Shown piece by piece: positions 1-10,763 of a DNA stretch of 64,000 nucleotides. The DNA is from Euryodendron excelsum (taxonomy: Eukaryota; Streptophyta; Magnoliopsida; Ericales; Pentaphylacaceae), in assembly GCA_033060915.1 (NCBI GenBank), contig CM065383.1, positions 10,761,001 to 10,825,000 on the forward strand, given 5' to 3'. Position numbers and translations under genes: made by a program. The notes beneath the pieces were generated by a model. It saw nothing but the letters and a program-made list of their open reading frames with translations. It did no database searches and had not been told where the DNA came from. The stretch's first letter is position 1; each line of letters starts with the position of its first letter.

Positions 1-5
1 TTAGA

Positions 6-279
6 ATGTTATTTGGTTCAGCCACTGAATTAAAGGCAACAGTGAGGGAGTATGCAATAAAGAATGGTAAGAATATAAAATTTGTGAAGAATGAGACCAC
101 AAGGGTGAGGGTTGCTTACAAAGAGGGTTGTGATTGGGTGATCTTTGTTTGCATGATGCAAAATCAGCAAACTTTACAAGTTAAGACAAAATAGAAATAT
201 ACATAATTGTGGCGGAACTTTCCAAAACAGAAATGTTAACTCTACATGGTTGTCAAAGAAGTACATTGATAGGTGGACT
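6..279 (+). pseudogene. Mutator-like (MULE) transposase N-terminal remnant
   Basis: Codons from position 6 encode a stretch with FGSATELKATVREYAIKNG, then IKFVKN, then GCDWVIFV. This is the pattern of the plant MuDR-type DNA-binding domain that precedes MULE transposases. The frame ends at a stop at 194. The next family block (HNCGGTFQNRNVNSTWLSKK, then YIDRW) continues from about 202 in a different frame, so at least one frameshift separates them. Nothing of the catalytic DDE region follows, and the reading frame degrades after about 279. The window edge cuts the 5' side, so upstream coding sequence may exist. This is a decayed fragment, not an active gene; the family call is firm and the extent approximate. 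Confidence 0.75.
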
Positions 280-539
280 TTCATTGGATAGCAAAATATT
301 TTTCATTGAGAATATGAACCTTAATATAATAGGTGGACTTTCACACTACAAAAACAACCCCATAAATTCCATACCACAACCTAGCTCTTATACCATCTCA
401 TTATAGTAAAGACAATTGTGCAGTCTCAGGTTTGAGGATCCATTTTTTTTTAACAAAGCAATACCCTATCACCATAACTAACACCCAAGACAACACTAGG
501 CATGCCCACATCACATTTTTTTTTCTTTTTCTTTTTTGG

Positions 540-850
540 TAAATCACTCTCCTGTTTAGTCATCTTCCTCAACAGTCCTGGAATGACTTGCTTCGAGTGG
601 TCGCACATTGGAGGGTCATATCAAACAAAGAATCCACACCCTCCTTCTTGCTGTGAAATAACGTAAATATACATTATAAAATTGAAGGTATAAAAGAAAT
701 TTATTTATATAGACATTTATACAAACACATTATGTGCTTACCCCATATTTCTCACATCCAGCAAATCTCCTGTCTGGGTTCGCCAAATTCCACGAGGTCC
801 TCATGCTTGTTGGTCTCCCACAAGTACAAATCCTTCCTTCCAGGGCTGGA
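540..850 (-). pseudogene. GRF-type zinc-finger fragment, two exons, one nonsense codon
   Basis: On the minus strand, codons around 830-742 read ANPDRRFAGCEKYG. They are followed by a GT donor at 741-740, a 91-bp intron and an acceptor TTTCACAG ending at 651. The next exon (650 downward) reads QEGGCGFF, then PPMC, then HSKQVIPGLLRKM. The order R-R-F-x-G-C, C-G-F-F, P-P-M-C-x-x-S is that of plant zf-GRF domains (four cysteines/histidine binding zinc). A TGA stands where the family usually has Trp after GFF-V, so this copy is broken. Upstream codons in 752-1012 do not match anything I recognise. It lies about 300 bp from the MULE remnant and could be part of the same decayed transposon. Confidence 0.6.
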
Positions 851-1612
851 TTGGGGTGCAAAATCCCTATAAAGCCCATCCCAGCAACGTAAGTAAAGAT
901 CATGTGGTTCTTTTTTATCTATATTTCGGACGGCGTCCCCATGAGGGTTCATATTGGTGCTTGACCAAAAGGTTGAGGTGTTGATTAGCACAATTCGAAG
1001 TACAGGGGGCAAAGTGGGACATAGTGTAAACTATAGAGGTGCAAAATGTAATTGACCCTATAAAAAAATATAAAAATTATAACAACCATAGTACCTAAAA
1101 ATTAAAATAAAGGTATTACTTTTCCACTAAAATTTTCTTCTAAACAAGAGGGGCAAGCAAAACTACTTGGATTTGGAAGAAGAAAGGTAGAATTGCTAGA
1201 ATTTTGGAGGGAAAATATAACTATTTTATAATGAACATTCAAAAGTATATAGGGTCCAAGAAAATTTTTTTAAATTTTAGAGGGGTCAATATACCTATTT
1301 TATCATAAATACTAAAAAAAATATAAAATCTAGAGTAATTTTTCAAAACTTATGGGGCCTAATACACCTATTTTCCTCTAAATATTTAAAAACATATAAG
1401 ACTAAAGGTAATTTTTCAAAATTTATGGGAGCCATGACCCCGCCCACCCTCCTTGTAGGTCTGCCAATGGCTGAGGCAGTATTGGCAACTTAGTAGAGCT
1501 AGCCTTGAGAGATCAACCCCTTGTTTGACAAAAAATTATTGTATGCTTCTTGGCATAAGATCAGCTAGTGCTCTACCTACAGTGCCTAATAGTTTCGGCA
1601 ATTACGAAATTA
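851..1612. other. AT-rich spacer with degenerate internal repetition
   Basis: No coding sequence can be supported. Between about 1020 and 1440 related phrases recur (AATTTTTCAAAA..TTATGGG and CTATTTT..CTAAATA), suggesting an old degenerate repeat. The phrase GCAAAATGTAATTGACCC at about 1042 resembles the terminal motif of the Mutator-type MITE at 18983-19488, so this may be a MITE or other transposon remnant. The 5-bp target duplication of the gypsy element (ATAGG) occupies 1613-1617. Confidence 0.4.
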
Positions 1613-1617
1613 ATAGG

Positions 1618-2176
1618 TGATAATACAAATAATACAAGTGCAGCTGGTCAACCCCCTGTATGGACAGACCAGATCAGCTTGGCTCACATCTCTAGACCTG
1701 GCCTCATCTTCCTCTCCTGGGCTAGGCTTAGTAGTAGGCGAAGCGGCAGAGCTCCAGCGATGCACCAGACACCGCCATTAAGACACCCCGAGATTCTCGC
1801 CTAACCGATTGGCCCCCACGATCCCATGATTGGGACGGTTCCCCCACGAACGGGGGCATGGTCCATGGAGCCTAATATCAAGGCACGATACATCCCCACG
1901 AGGTTGGAGGCATAACTAGGGGGCACGATTGGCTATCCCATGAAGGTGCCCACGATCTAAGCTAACACTCTTATAAGAAGGGCAGTCATCACCTCTAAGA
2001 AGGTACGAGACACATTAACCCTGAATACTGTTACTTTGCCCATCTATCTCTAGTCTAACTTTGGCATCGAAGTGTCTTTGGCAGGCACTACACCGGTGTC
2101 CCAAGCAGGAGGATCTATCAACCCAATAGTTTTGCATCAAAGGTTGGGAAAGGCATACAAATTCACTGCATCATCA
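1618..2176 (+). repeat. 5' LTR of the Tat-type gypsy element
   Basis: 559-bp LTR starting TGATAATAC and ending ATCATCA. A TATAAGAAG box at about 1971 is the likely U3 promoter. The primer-binding site begins three bases after the end. The sequence is GC-richer than the flanks. Confidence 0.93.
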
Positions 2177-2178
2177 GT

Positions 2179-2196
2179 TGGCGCCGTCTGTGGGAA
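2179..2196 (+). other. Primer-binding site of the gypsy element
   Basis: TGGCGCCGTCTGTGGGAA immediately follows the 5' LTR. This TGGCGCC-type site is common in plant Tat-lineage elements and differs from the initiator-Met site of most plant LTR elements. I cannot name the priming tRNA with certainty from the sequence. Confidence 0.7.
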
Positions 2197-2214
2197 CGAC
2201 ACTTTGATCGTTTC

Positions 2215-3660
2215 ATGGTCTTGACCCCATCCGATGCTGCATCAATTAGGTTAGACAGAGAAATGAAGGAACAAAGCACCGCCAGAATCGCTGCCTTGGA
2301 GCAGCAGATCATCGAAATGATGGTCGCTATGAACCAGTTCCAGTCTCGGAATCAAGAGTTGGAGAGGAGATTGCCACCGCCACCGGAGGCACCGACAATG
2401 GTGGATCCACCACCGCTAGAGGACCCACGGTGCCTGTAAACCAGCCTGTGGCAAGGAACTAAGGAGGCGACGCCGGAGGGGAGCAGAGGACCCAGCGCTT
2501 CCGGGAGAGAACCCTCCCCCGCGAGGGGCCGGATTCCACGCTGACGAAGCCTAGAGCCACGTCGACCTGTCTAAAGCAGCGACAGTGGTGCTTCCAAAGC
2601 ACACTGGTGAAACTTACCCGATGTGGGACGAGTAGTTGAAGGAAATGCAGGCCAAACTGGCTGGAGTGATTACGGCGGTGAAAGAAAAAGACCCCAGCAC
2701 GGTAGAAGAGCTGGTAAACCGGACAGATACGCTCTTCACACCAGCGGTAATGAGGATGCCCTTACCCCCGAAGTTCAAAATGCCCACGTTGGAGTCCTTC
2801 AATGGCACAAAGGATCCCCTGGACCACCTCGAGACATATAAAGACCTGATGGACCTTCAGGCGATTCCCAACGAGATTATGTGCAGGGCGTTTCCTACCA
2901 CCCTTAAGGGTCTGGCTAGGATCTGGTTCCATAGGCTCTCTCCCGGGACGGTCAATAAATTTGTGGACCTGAGCAGGTTGTTCGTCAGCCATTACATCGG
3001 GGGGCAGAGACAGATGAGGCCCTCCACCTCCTTGTTCAACACTAAGCAACGCGAGAAGGAGACCCTGCGTGAGTTTGTCACCCGTTTCAACCAAGAGACT
3101 CTCTATGTGGATGACCTGGATCAGAAAGTGGTAGTAGCAACTTTCATTGCAGGCGTCAGAACTCCCAAGTTCCTATTCTCCCTGGCCAAGGAGGTGCCCA
3201 AACCCATGGTTGCGCTAATGCTCCGAGCACAGAAATACATGAATGCAGAGGATACCCTCAAAGCCAAGGAAGACCAGGAGAGCACCACACCCAGCCCAGA
3301 CAAGAAGAGGACGGCTGAGAAAAAGAAAGATGATAGGGTAGTGAAAGCCCCAAGGGTGGCAGAACAGAAGCCACGAGGGGAGAGTGATAGGACTAAGCAG
3401 GCTAGGTACAACCAGCACTTTACCCCACTAAACACTTCTCTGGATCAAGTGCTCTACGAGATCAAGGGGGATACAGCGCTGAGATGGCCTGAGTGAATGA
3501 GGTCCCCACCAGAGAAAAGGCCAACCAACAAGTGGTGCCAATTCCACCAAGACCATGTGCATGATACGGAGGACTGTTACGACCTTAAGCAATAGATCGA
3601 GAATCTAATCAAACAAGGGAGATTAGGCAGATACATAGCGGGGGGTAGACATGACGAGAG
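2215..3660 (+). pseudogene. gypsy gag (capsid and zinc knuckle), broken
   Basis: Gag polyprotein that forms the virus-like particle and binds genomic RNA. An ATG at 2215 opens a 74-codon N-terminal piece rich in Gln/Glu with a coiled-coil-like heptad (AALEQQIIEMMVAMNQ), ending in a stop at about 2437. The capsid block resumes at 2636 and runs to a TGA at 3494-3496. It holds the retrotransposon-gag hallmarks PTLESFNGTKDPLDHLETYK, LKGLARIWFHRL and LREFVTRFNQE. After that stop the same frame continues with a zinc-knuckle-like CQFHQDHVHDTEDC and LIKQGRLGRYIAGG, interrupted by one TAG where a Gln codon would be expected. At least three breaks are present. Confidence 0.85.
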
Positions 3661-3727
3661 GCGAGACCAGGCTCCAAGGCAGGCCGAGCAAAAAAGTCCA
3701 GAGAGGTAAAGGCAAAACCAGCAGCCC

Positions 3728-4420
3728 ATGGGCAAGATAAGGGTCATTTTTGGAGGTTTCGCAGGCGGCGAAGAGTCTTCATCAGCAAGGAAACGACATG
3801 CTAGGGAGGCACGGAGCCAAAGGAAGGTCATATCCATAGATCGGACAGTCAAAAAACCCAGGCCCGAGCATGATCCCATCACGTTCACTGATGAGGAGGC
3901 TGGGGCCACGTGTCAACCTCACGATGACCCCTTGGTCATATCAGCAATGGTATCCAATTTCGTGATCTGGAGAATCTTGGTGGATAGTGGAAGCTAGGCA
4001 GACATTCTTTTCCTAAAGGCCTTTGAACAGTTGAAGGTCGGCAGGGAAAAGTTACAACCGGTCAACTCCTCCCTAGTCGGCTTCACTGGCGACAGAGTTA
4101 CACCCCTGGGCTCCATAGCCCTACCAGTAACGCTAGGAACGACGCCTCAATAAACTACCAATATGGTAATGTTTTTAGTGGTGGATTGCCCCTCAGCTTA
4201 TAACATCATCGTGGGCAGAACAGCCATCAACGAATTCAAAGCCATACCTTCCACCTACCACCTGAAGGTCAAGTTCCCCACATCCCAAGGAGTTGGGGAA
4301 GCCAAGAGTGACCAGCAGACCGCCAGAGAGTGTTACATGGCATCCCTCAAGGAAGAGACCAAGGAGGCCATGTTGATTGAGGAGCTGGAGGTTCGAAGAG
4401 GTCGTGGTCGGAGGGCATGA
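3728..4420 (+). pseudogene. gypsy aspartic protease region, broken
   Basis: Retroviral-type aspartic protease that would process the polyprotein. The region begins with the conserved IRVIFGGFAGG. The catalytic triad appears as ILVDSGS just before an in-frame TAG at 3997; the codons after it (ADILFLKAFEQLK) continue the family pattern. A second stop occurs near 4152. The C-terminal block FLVVDCPSAYNIIVGR and INEFKAIPSTYHLKVKFPT is the usual Tat/Ogre sequence before RT. The catalytic Asp is kept but the frame is not. Confidence 0.8.
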
Positions 4421-4604
4421 CCAAACCAGGATAGTAAAGATCGGAACAGCAGCCTCCGGAGAATTCAAAGAGGAATTAAGGTGTTTCCTCAGGCATAATG
4501 CCAATGTTTTTGCTGGGTCTCATGAGGATATGCCGGGCATCGATACCCGGATTATTGCCGATCATCTAAACATGGACTGAACGGTAAAACCGGTCAGGCA
4601 GAAA

Positions 4605-5820
4605 ATGAGGTTCTTCGCTCCAGAGCGCAACGAAGCGGTGGCAAACGAAGTTGAAAAATTGATAAAGGCTGGCTTTATAAAGGAGGCTCAGTACCCAGCC
4701 TGGCTGTCCAATGTGGTGATGGTCAGGAAGGCAAATGGAAAATGGAGGATGTGCATGGATTTCACAGACCTGAACAAAGCATGTCCTAAGGATAGCTTCC
4801 CCTTACCTATAATAGATCAACTAGTGGATTTGATAGCAGGAAATGAGATGTTAACCTTCATGGATGCTTTCTCAGGTTACAATCAGATAAAGATGGCGGA
4901 ACATGACCAGGAGCATACGGCGTTCGTGATAGACAGAGGTCTGTATTGTTATAAAGTGATGCCTTCGACCTCAAGAATGCCGAGGTAACCTACCAGAGGC
5001 TTGTCAATCGCATGCTCAGCAATCAGATTGAGAGAAATATGGAAGTCTACGTAGATGACATGCTAGTAAAGAGCAAGCAAGCCACCAACTACCTAGCAGA
5101 CCTGGAAGAGACGTTCAAGAACCTGCGAACCTATAAGATGAAATTGAACCCTGCCAAATGCACTTTTGGAGTGGCATCTGGCAAGTTCCTGGGGTTCATG
5201 GTCTTCAACCGAGGGATAGAGGTTGACCCCGAGAAAGTCAGGGCAGTACTGGACATGCAGTCCCTAACGTCCACCAAGGAAGTTCAAAAGCTGGCTGGTA
5301 GAGTAGCAGCGCTAAACAGATTCATCTCCAGATCAACAGATAAGTGTCTTCCTTTCTTTAAAATTCTGCGTAAAGCTTTCGAGTGGACCCCTGAATGTGA
5401 ACAGGCTTTTCAACAACTCAAAGGATATCTAAGTTTAGTGCCACTGCTGAGCAGAACCGTGGAAGGTGAAGAGCTCTATCTTTACCTCGCCGTGTCAAAT
5501 ACAGTGATGAGCTCAGCCCTGGTCAAGCAAGAGGAAAGGGTCCAAAAACCTGTCTATTACACAAGTAGGGCCCTGAGGGGCGCAGAGGAGCGATACCTCA
5601 CAATGGAGCTGCTAACCCTCGCCCTCGTGACCTCAGCAAGGAGACTGAGGCCATACTTCCAGGCCCACACCATAGTTGTCTTGACAGACCAGTCATTGAA
5701 GAAGGTCCTCCACAAACCGGAGACCTCGGGAAGACTTGTCAAATAGTCCATAAAACTCAGCTAATTTGATATCCAATACAGACCAAGACTAGCGATTAAG
5801 GGGCAGGCTATAGTAGACTT
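4605..5820 (+). pseudogene. gypsy reverse transcriptase and first RNase H, frameshifted
   Basis: Copies the element RNA into DNA. The N-terminal RT blocks AGFIKEAQYPAWLSNVVMV, KWRMCMDFTDLNKACPKD, and FMDAFSGYNQI are in one frame up to about 4960. There the usual MPFGLKNA motif is split by the loss of one T, and the protein resumes in the next frame as FDLKNAEVTYQRLVNRM. The active-site YVDDMLVKS lies at about 5050. The RT-linked RNase H follows (FEWTPECEQAFQQLKGYL, YYTSRALRGAEERYLTMELL) to a stop at 5744-5746 and, beyond it, DIQYRPRL and GQAIVDFIAEFT. A single repair would restore most of the RT frame, but other parts of pol carry many stops. Confidence 0.88.
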
Positions 5821-5880
5821 CATCGCTGAGTTCACCCACCCCACAACCTACCCCGGTGATAACTCCCTGTAGTCCTAGTG

Positions 5881-6280
5881 GGTGCTCAATGTAGACGGCT
5901 CCTCAACGGACAGAGCAAGCGGCGCTGGGGTCGTCCTTGTAACCCTTGAAAGGCACAAACTCGAGTATGCCATCAAGTTCAAATTCTCCGCCTCTAACAA
6001 TGAGGCTGAATACGAAGTCTTGATCGCTGGACTCCAAATGGCTTGTTGAATGGGGGTAGAGCCCGTCCTGGTACGGAGCGACTCTCAACTTGTGGTGGAA
6101 CAGGTCAAAGGAGAGTACGAGGCCAGAGGAGAAAAGATGCATGAGTATTATGAGATGGCTAAAGGCCTGGCAAGAAAATTTTCCAAAATACTACTAGAAA
6201 GAGTACCAAGACTATAGAACGAGGAGGCAGATCGACTGGCCAGGATTGCCTCATCTCAGGAGAACGACCCTGGAGTACCC
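5881..6280 (+). pseudogene. Second (RVT_3-type) RNase H domain of the gypsy element
   Basis: A second RNase H distinct from the RT-linked one. Visible acidic residues are in VLNVDGSS (Asp), NNEAEYEVLIAGLQMA (Glu) and VRSDSQLVVEQVKGEY (Asp), followed by NEEADRLARIAS. Two in-frame stops (TGA after LQMAC and TAG before NEEAD) break it. Carrying two RNase H domains is established for the Tat clade, where the added domain is of the archaeal-like/plant type. Confidence 0.82.
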
Positions 6281-7582
6281 ATGGAAGTGTTGGATTCGCT
6301 AAGCATTCAGAACCCAGAAATACTGCAGGTAGAACAAGAAATGGAATGGGTAACACCAATCAGAAACTACTTGGAGCTAGGGTCCTTACCAGCAGACAAA
6401 GTTGAGGTAAGAAGGATTCAGTATAGGGCCAGTAGGTACGCCCTAATAAACAATATTCTGTATAAAAGGGGACACAGCATGCCCTGGCTAAGGTGTGCAG
6501 GAAAAACAGACGCTGATTACATCATGAGAGAGGTGCACGAAAGGGTCTACAGCAACCACTCAGGAGGGAGAGCTTTGGCTAAGAAGATTCTCAGAGCAGC
6601 CTACTATTGGCCCATAATGGAGAAGGACGCCCAAGAGTTTGTAAGAAAATGTGACAAGTGCCAAAGATTTTCCAACATCCCAAGACAACCGGCCTAGGAA
6701 CTAGGGCCAATCCAGAGCCCTTGGCCTTTCGCCCAATGGGGAATAGACATAGTGGGGGCTCTGCCTTTAAGGAAAAGCTAGACCAGGTTCGCAGTGGTAG
6801 CTGTTGACTACTTCACAAAGTGGGCCAAAGCTGAGGCAGTTGCCACCATCACTGAGCAGAAAATGAAGAATTTTCTATGAAAGAACATCACATGTAGGTT
6901 CGGTATCCCAAAGGTAGTCATCATGGACAACGGGAAACAGTTCAAGGGCGGTCAGTTCGGTCAGATGTGCTCAAACCTCCAAATCAGCCATCACTTCTCT
7001 TCCCCAGAGCACCCCCAAGCCAACGGCCAGGTCGAAGTCACCAACCGAACACTGTTCAAAAGCATTAAGGCAAAGCTGAAGTAGGCGAAGGGCTTATGGG
7101 CGGAGGAGCTTCCCAATATCCCGTGGGCCTATAGAACAACAGAAAGGGTCGCAACAGGGCACACCTCTTTCTCCCTAACTTTCGGGTCTGAAGCGGTCAT
7201 CCTATTGAAGATAGGCCTGCATAGTCCCAGGGTTGAACATTTCCAGGCAGAAGCCAACAGTGAAGCCCTAGATGTGAGCCTAGACCAACTTGAAGAGAAA
7301 ATGATGTAAGCAGCCGTGGAAGTAGCTGTCTATCAACAAAGGATGCGTAGGTATCACGATGCCAGAGTGAAACCTAGGGCGTTCAAAGCAGGAGATATGG
7401 TTCTCAAGAGGGTCAATCAGTCTACCAAAAAGCCCAGTGATGGCAAACGCGGGCTAAATTGGGAAGGGCCATACACAGTCAAAGGGTTTTCCAAGAAAGG
7501 GACCTACTGGCTAATTAGAGTCGACGGCAAAGAGTTCCCCAACCCTTGGCATGCTGAACACCTGAGAAAGTACTATGTTTGA
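6281..7582 (+). pseudogene. gypsy integrase, several nonsense codons
   Basis: Inserts the cDNA into the genome. The zinc-binding HHCC block is intact (HERVYSNHSGG, CDKCQRF, about 6540-6670). The catalytic core shows Asp in WGIDIVGALP, Asp in VIMDNGKQFKG and Glu in ANGQVEVTNRTL. Stops at about 6696, 6769, 6877, 7081 and 7307 interrupt it. The C-terminal block at 7316-7582 is clean and ends GLNWEGPYTV, then NPWHAEHLRKYYV, a typical gypsy integrase end. All three catalytic acids remain, so inactivation is by stop codons. Confidence 0.87.
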
Positions 7583-7644
7583 TGTAACCACATTCTTTAA
7601 TGAGATTTTCGCTCTTTGAGGCCCCCAAAACGATCGTCTACTCG

Positions 7645-8020
7645 TATGACCCCTAAGGCTGGTCGGACAAGTCAAAAGGTCACAAGGCTACTAAGCCCAA
7701 CTGGTCAGTCCCTAAGGCTGACCAGACGAGCCGAAAGGCCACAAGGTTACTAAGCCCAACTGGTCAGTCTCCAAGGTTAACCATATAAGTCGAAAGCCCA
7801 CAAGGCTACTAAGCCCAAATGGTCGATCCCTAAGGCTGACCCGACTAGCCGAAAGGCCACAAGGTTACTAAGCCCAACTGGTCAGTCCCCAAGGCTGACC
7901 AGACTAGCCAAAAAGCCACATGGCTACTAAGCCCAAATGGTCAGTCTCCAAGGCTGACCAACCAAGCCAAAAGGCCGCAATACTACCTTGTCCAACTGAG
8001 CAGTCCCCAAGACTTAACAT
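7645..8020. repeat. 59-bp tandem array, about six units, between pol and antisense gene
   Basis: The phrase ACTAAGCCC starts at 7690, 7749, 7808, 7867 and 7926, an exact 59-base period; degenerate units flank it on both sides. Each unit carries an inverted repeat (TGGTCAG, 9-base loop, CTGACCA in the best copies) and a short GCC-GAAA-GGC stem with a GNRA-type loop. It lies just after the integrase stop and before the end of the antisense gene. No protein frame is kept through it. Tandem arrays at this place are known in some Tat elements. Confidence 0.9.
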
Positions 8021-8255
8021 TTCAAGATTCTCAAGCCAACTTAGCACGATGGTTAGGTCATCCTGCTACTCAGAGTGACTATGATCCCTTGGAGATAGTC
8101 AAAAAATTCACAAAGACTACTGATAAACGCAAGAACATGAAGAATTAGTGAAGCAAACTTTTATTAATCCAGAGCGGTTACAAAAAAAAAAAAAAAAAAT
8201 TTACAAGTGTTGTGGGTCTTCTGATAAAATCAGGATTGGGCTTCATCCTCCTCTT

Positions 8256-10586
8256 CTATTGCAGGGGTCTGGTCTTCAACGCCAGCGCATTGGAGGTAGT
8301 GTCATCAGATGGCTTCAAGGCAGAAAGGTTGAAGTCTGGGAAAAGCTTCTTGGCCGCGACCTTAGCATCAATGAAACCTTCCATGTAGGCCTTACTGAGT
8401 TCGTCTTGGAAGGCCGCCCCAGCTTTAAACTCTTCCACAACACTGTTGCAAACATTTTTTAGCTGCCCCTCCAGCTCAGCTACCCTTAAAGCAATGGAGT
8501 CATTGACTGCCCAAAGGCCTGAGCATCAAAAGTCAGAGTTTCCACCTTCTTCCTGAGCTCAGACACTTCGTCCAGCATGGCAGTCTTTTCTGCCTCGACA
8601 ACTGCCTGAGATTCCTCAGTGTCCTTGACCTTCTTCTCCAGACCGTTGATAAATTCGGTCAGGGTCTCAATAACTTGGCCCTTCTTAGAGCATTCAGTCG
8701 TCCTCGCCTTCAGGCGGGTAGACAGGCAAAGCGCTTTCACATGGAACTGCAAAAGAAGGATAGGGTCAGTGCCAATAAACATGAGCAGTTAGATGAAAAG
8801 CAAAAGATGGCTAGAGTCCTCACTTTGACAACATCATGGTTCATACTCCTTGTCAGTTGGGCGTTGTTCCAGTTGGTAAGGGGTCCCACATCCTCCATAT
8901 TGACGAACTGCTTCATCCTCTCCCAAGTAGCCTGGACATCTTCCACAATGAAGGGCTCGCTTTGCTGAGTTTGGGTTGGAGGGTCAGTAGGTGCTTCGGC
9001 AGCAGGCAGAGGCATTCCGGTGCCAGCCCTGGATGGCTGATCGGATACCTTGGCAGCAGTTGAAGCCTTTGCTACCGCGGGAATGCCGACCACCGCGGGA
9101 CCCTTGTTAGGGGATTGTTGGACGGTCCTGCCTCCAGAGCTAGGCCGGTGGCGCTTGCTAGGCCTCTCTCCAGCGGCCCTTGCCTTCTCCATTTCTTCAA
9201 ACTTCTTTTTTGCAGAAGACCCCATGCTCCTCTTGTCGAAGCCTATGTTCGATTCCTGTCCTGCAAAGCACATAAAGTAAGAATCAGTGCACTTGCATCA
9301 GAAAGCAGCCGCAACAGACATACCAGACTCACTCATCTCAGCGCGAAGGGCTTTGATGGAAAGGTCTGGACCTAAGAGATAGGCTACCAAACTCTCACCA
9401 GCCACAAGGGGCGCCCAATTCTTGCCAGGTGCTCCCTCACCCTCGTTAAACGGCCTTCCCTCGACTTGTCCTCCAGCACAGGAAGGCGTGCTGAGCAAAA
9501 GAAAAACGGGTGATGGTCATACCACTTACCCTTCCTACCTAGTTTGCCCCATTGCCTAGGAATGCGAGGGGTTTGGTCGGTCACATCCTCCCAGTGAGCA
9601 ATCTCCATACCCTCGCCATACACAAAGAAAAACTTTTCCTTCCAACGTTTGTGGGAGACCGGGAGGTTGGTTATCAGAGCTTGTTGACCGTCCTGAGCTG
9701 AGAAGTAATACCAGCCCGAGCTCTCGCTCTCTGTTATCTTATAGCAAAAAAAGAAGTCTTCAGGGGTCAGGATTTCCTCTTTGTCTGTAGTAGCCTGCCA
9801 CAGAGCAGCACAGCCTACAAGAATACGCCACGAGTTAGGCATGAGCTGTCCAGGGGCTAATCTAGCACGGCTTAGGACTCTTCTAATAGGAAGTGCAATG
9901 AGAAATCTTAGTCCCCCGGACAGCGCACTCTTGTACACCGCGATCTCACCAGGGCGAGGGAAGCACGCTCTGTCCTCGCTCCCAGGCACTCTATAACTCA
10001 TGGAGGCCGAGAATTGGTAGGCAGACCAGACTTTTCTCACTTTTGCCCCATCTAGAATGGAAGCAAAGTGTCGGGCCTCGTACCTACATTCTAGAGCAGA
10101 AGGTGACCCAGCTCCGACCTCAGCCCTAACCACGTGGGCAGAAGGTGACCCAGCTCTGACCTCAGCCCTAGCCAAGTGGACAAAAGGCGACCTAGCCCGG
10201 TCATCGGCCACAGCTATGGGGGCACTTTCGAAGGCATCCACGATGGCCACAGGGCTTCTTGCCCTCCTTGGCCTCACCTCTTGGGTGGCACCCCCAATAT
10301 TGTCCCCAGAGTAGTTCGCAGAGGCACTTGAAGCCTTGTCTGGCCTAACCCTGTCTAAATCCATCGAAGCGGTACGCTCAGAGCCGGATGACAGGGCGAT
10401 TGGGTGGGGATTCATGATCCTAGGGTCTTCTATTTCGCGTAGGGTTGCAAAGGTAGACCTGGAAGCCTCTAGGACACCCCAGTACATAGACTCGACAAAG
10501 GAGGGGTTTCCTATGAATCCTAGGGGATAAGGAGTCCTAATTATCCACTCGTAGTACCAGATGGCCTTTTGGAGAAGCCAAAACAT
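8256..10586 (-). pseudogene. Antisense gene of the Tat element: plant transposon-protein domain plus coiled coil, spliced, frameshifted
   Basis: Encoded opposite to gag-pol. The largest block (ATG at 10586, open to 9384) contains LARLAPGQLMPNSW-like text (RARLAPGQLMPNSWRILVG), FFFCYKITESESSGWYYFSA and HKRWKEKFFFVYGEGMEI. This is the pattern of the plant 'putative gypsy-type transposon' domain family. The frame then shifts to one reading LVAYLLGPDLSIKALRAEM. An intron with donor GTATGT after SESG ends in TTTGCAG near 9263. The next exon (QESNIGFDKRSMGSSAKKKF) is Ser/Arg-rich. A second intron, 8823-8747 (GTGAGG to TTTTGCAG, 77 bp), precedes a coiled coil (TEFINGLEKKVKDTEESQAV). A one-base shift near 8505 precedes the tail ELEGQLKNVCN, AYMEGFIDAKVAAKKLFPDF. 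A TATA-like box lies upstream and AATAAAAG downstream (8158-8165). Function is unknown; other Tat elements carry similar ORFs. Confidence 0.75.
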
Positions 10587-10756
10587 GTACCTACACGCCT
10601 CGAATACCTTGATGAAGAGAAAAAATGCAAAGAAGTCTTGAGTTCGCTTCGAGTAGCCAACAATGGCGGAATAGAAAGAGAAGAAAATGGGAGAGATCGC
10701 CCGCCTAATAATCTGAAAGATACGTGAAAAATGGGCCTTTTGGTGAACCGCCAAGG

Positions 10757-10763
10757 TTTTATA
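10757..10763 (-). promoter_or_regulatory. TATA-like box for the antisense gene
   Basis: TATAAAA on the minus strand (in GCTTATAAAACC), about 170 bases upstream of the first ATG of the antisense gene and separate from either LTR. No upstream ATG intervenes. It is a plausible core promoter, inferred from position and sequence only. Confidence 0.45.

Noticed and set aside
752..1012. 86-codon minus-strand open frame as a gene
   Set aside because: The family signal (GRF zinc finger) is in a different frame across its end; the open frame itself has no recognisable motif.
1020..1460. Named transposon family for the AT-rich repeats
   Set aside because: Phrases resemble common plant repeats, but no termini or target duplication could be defined.
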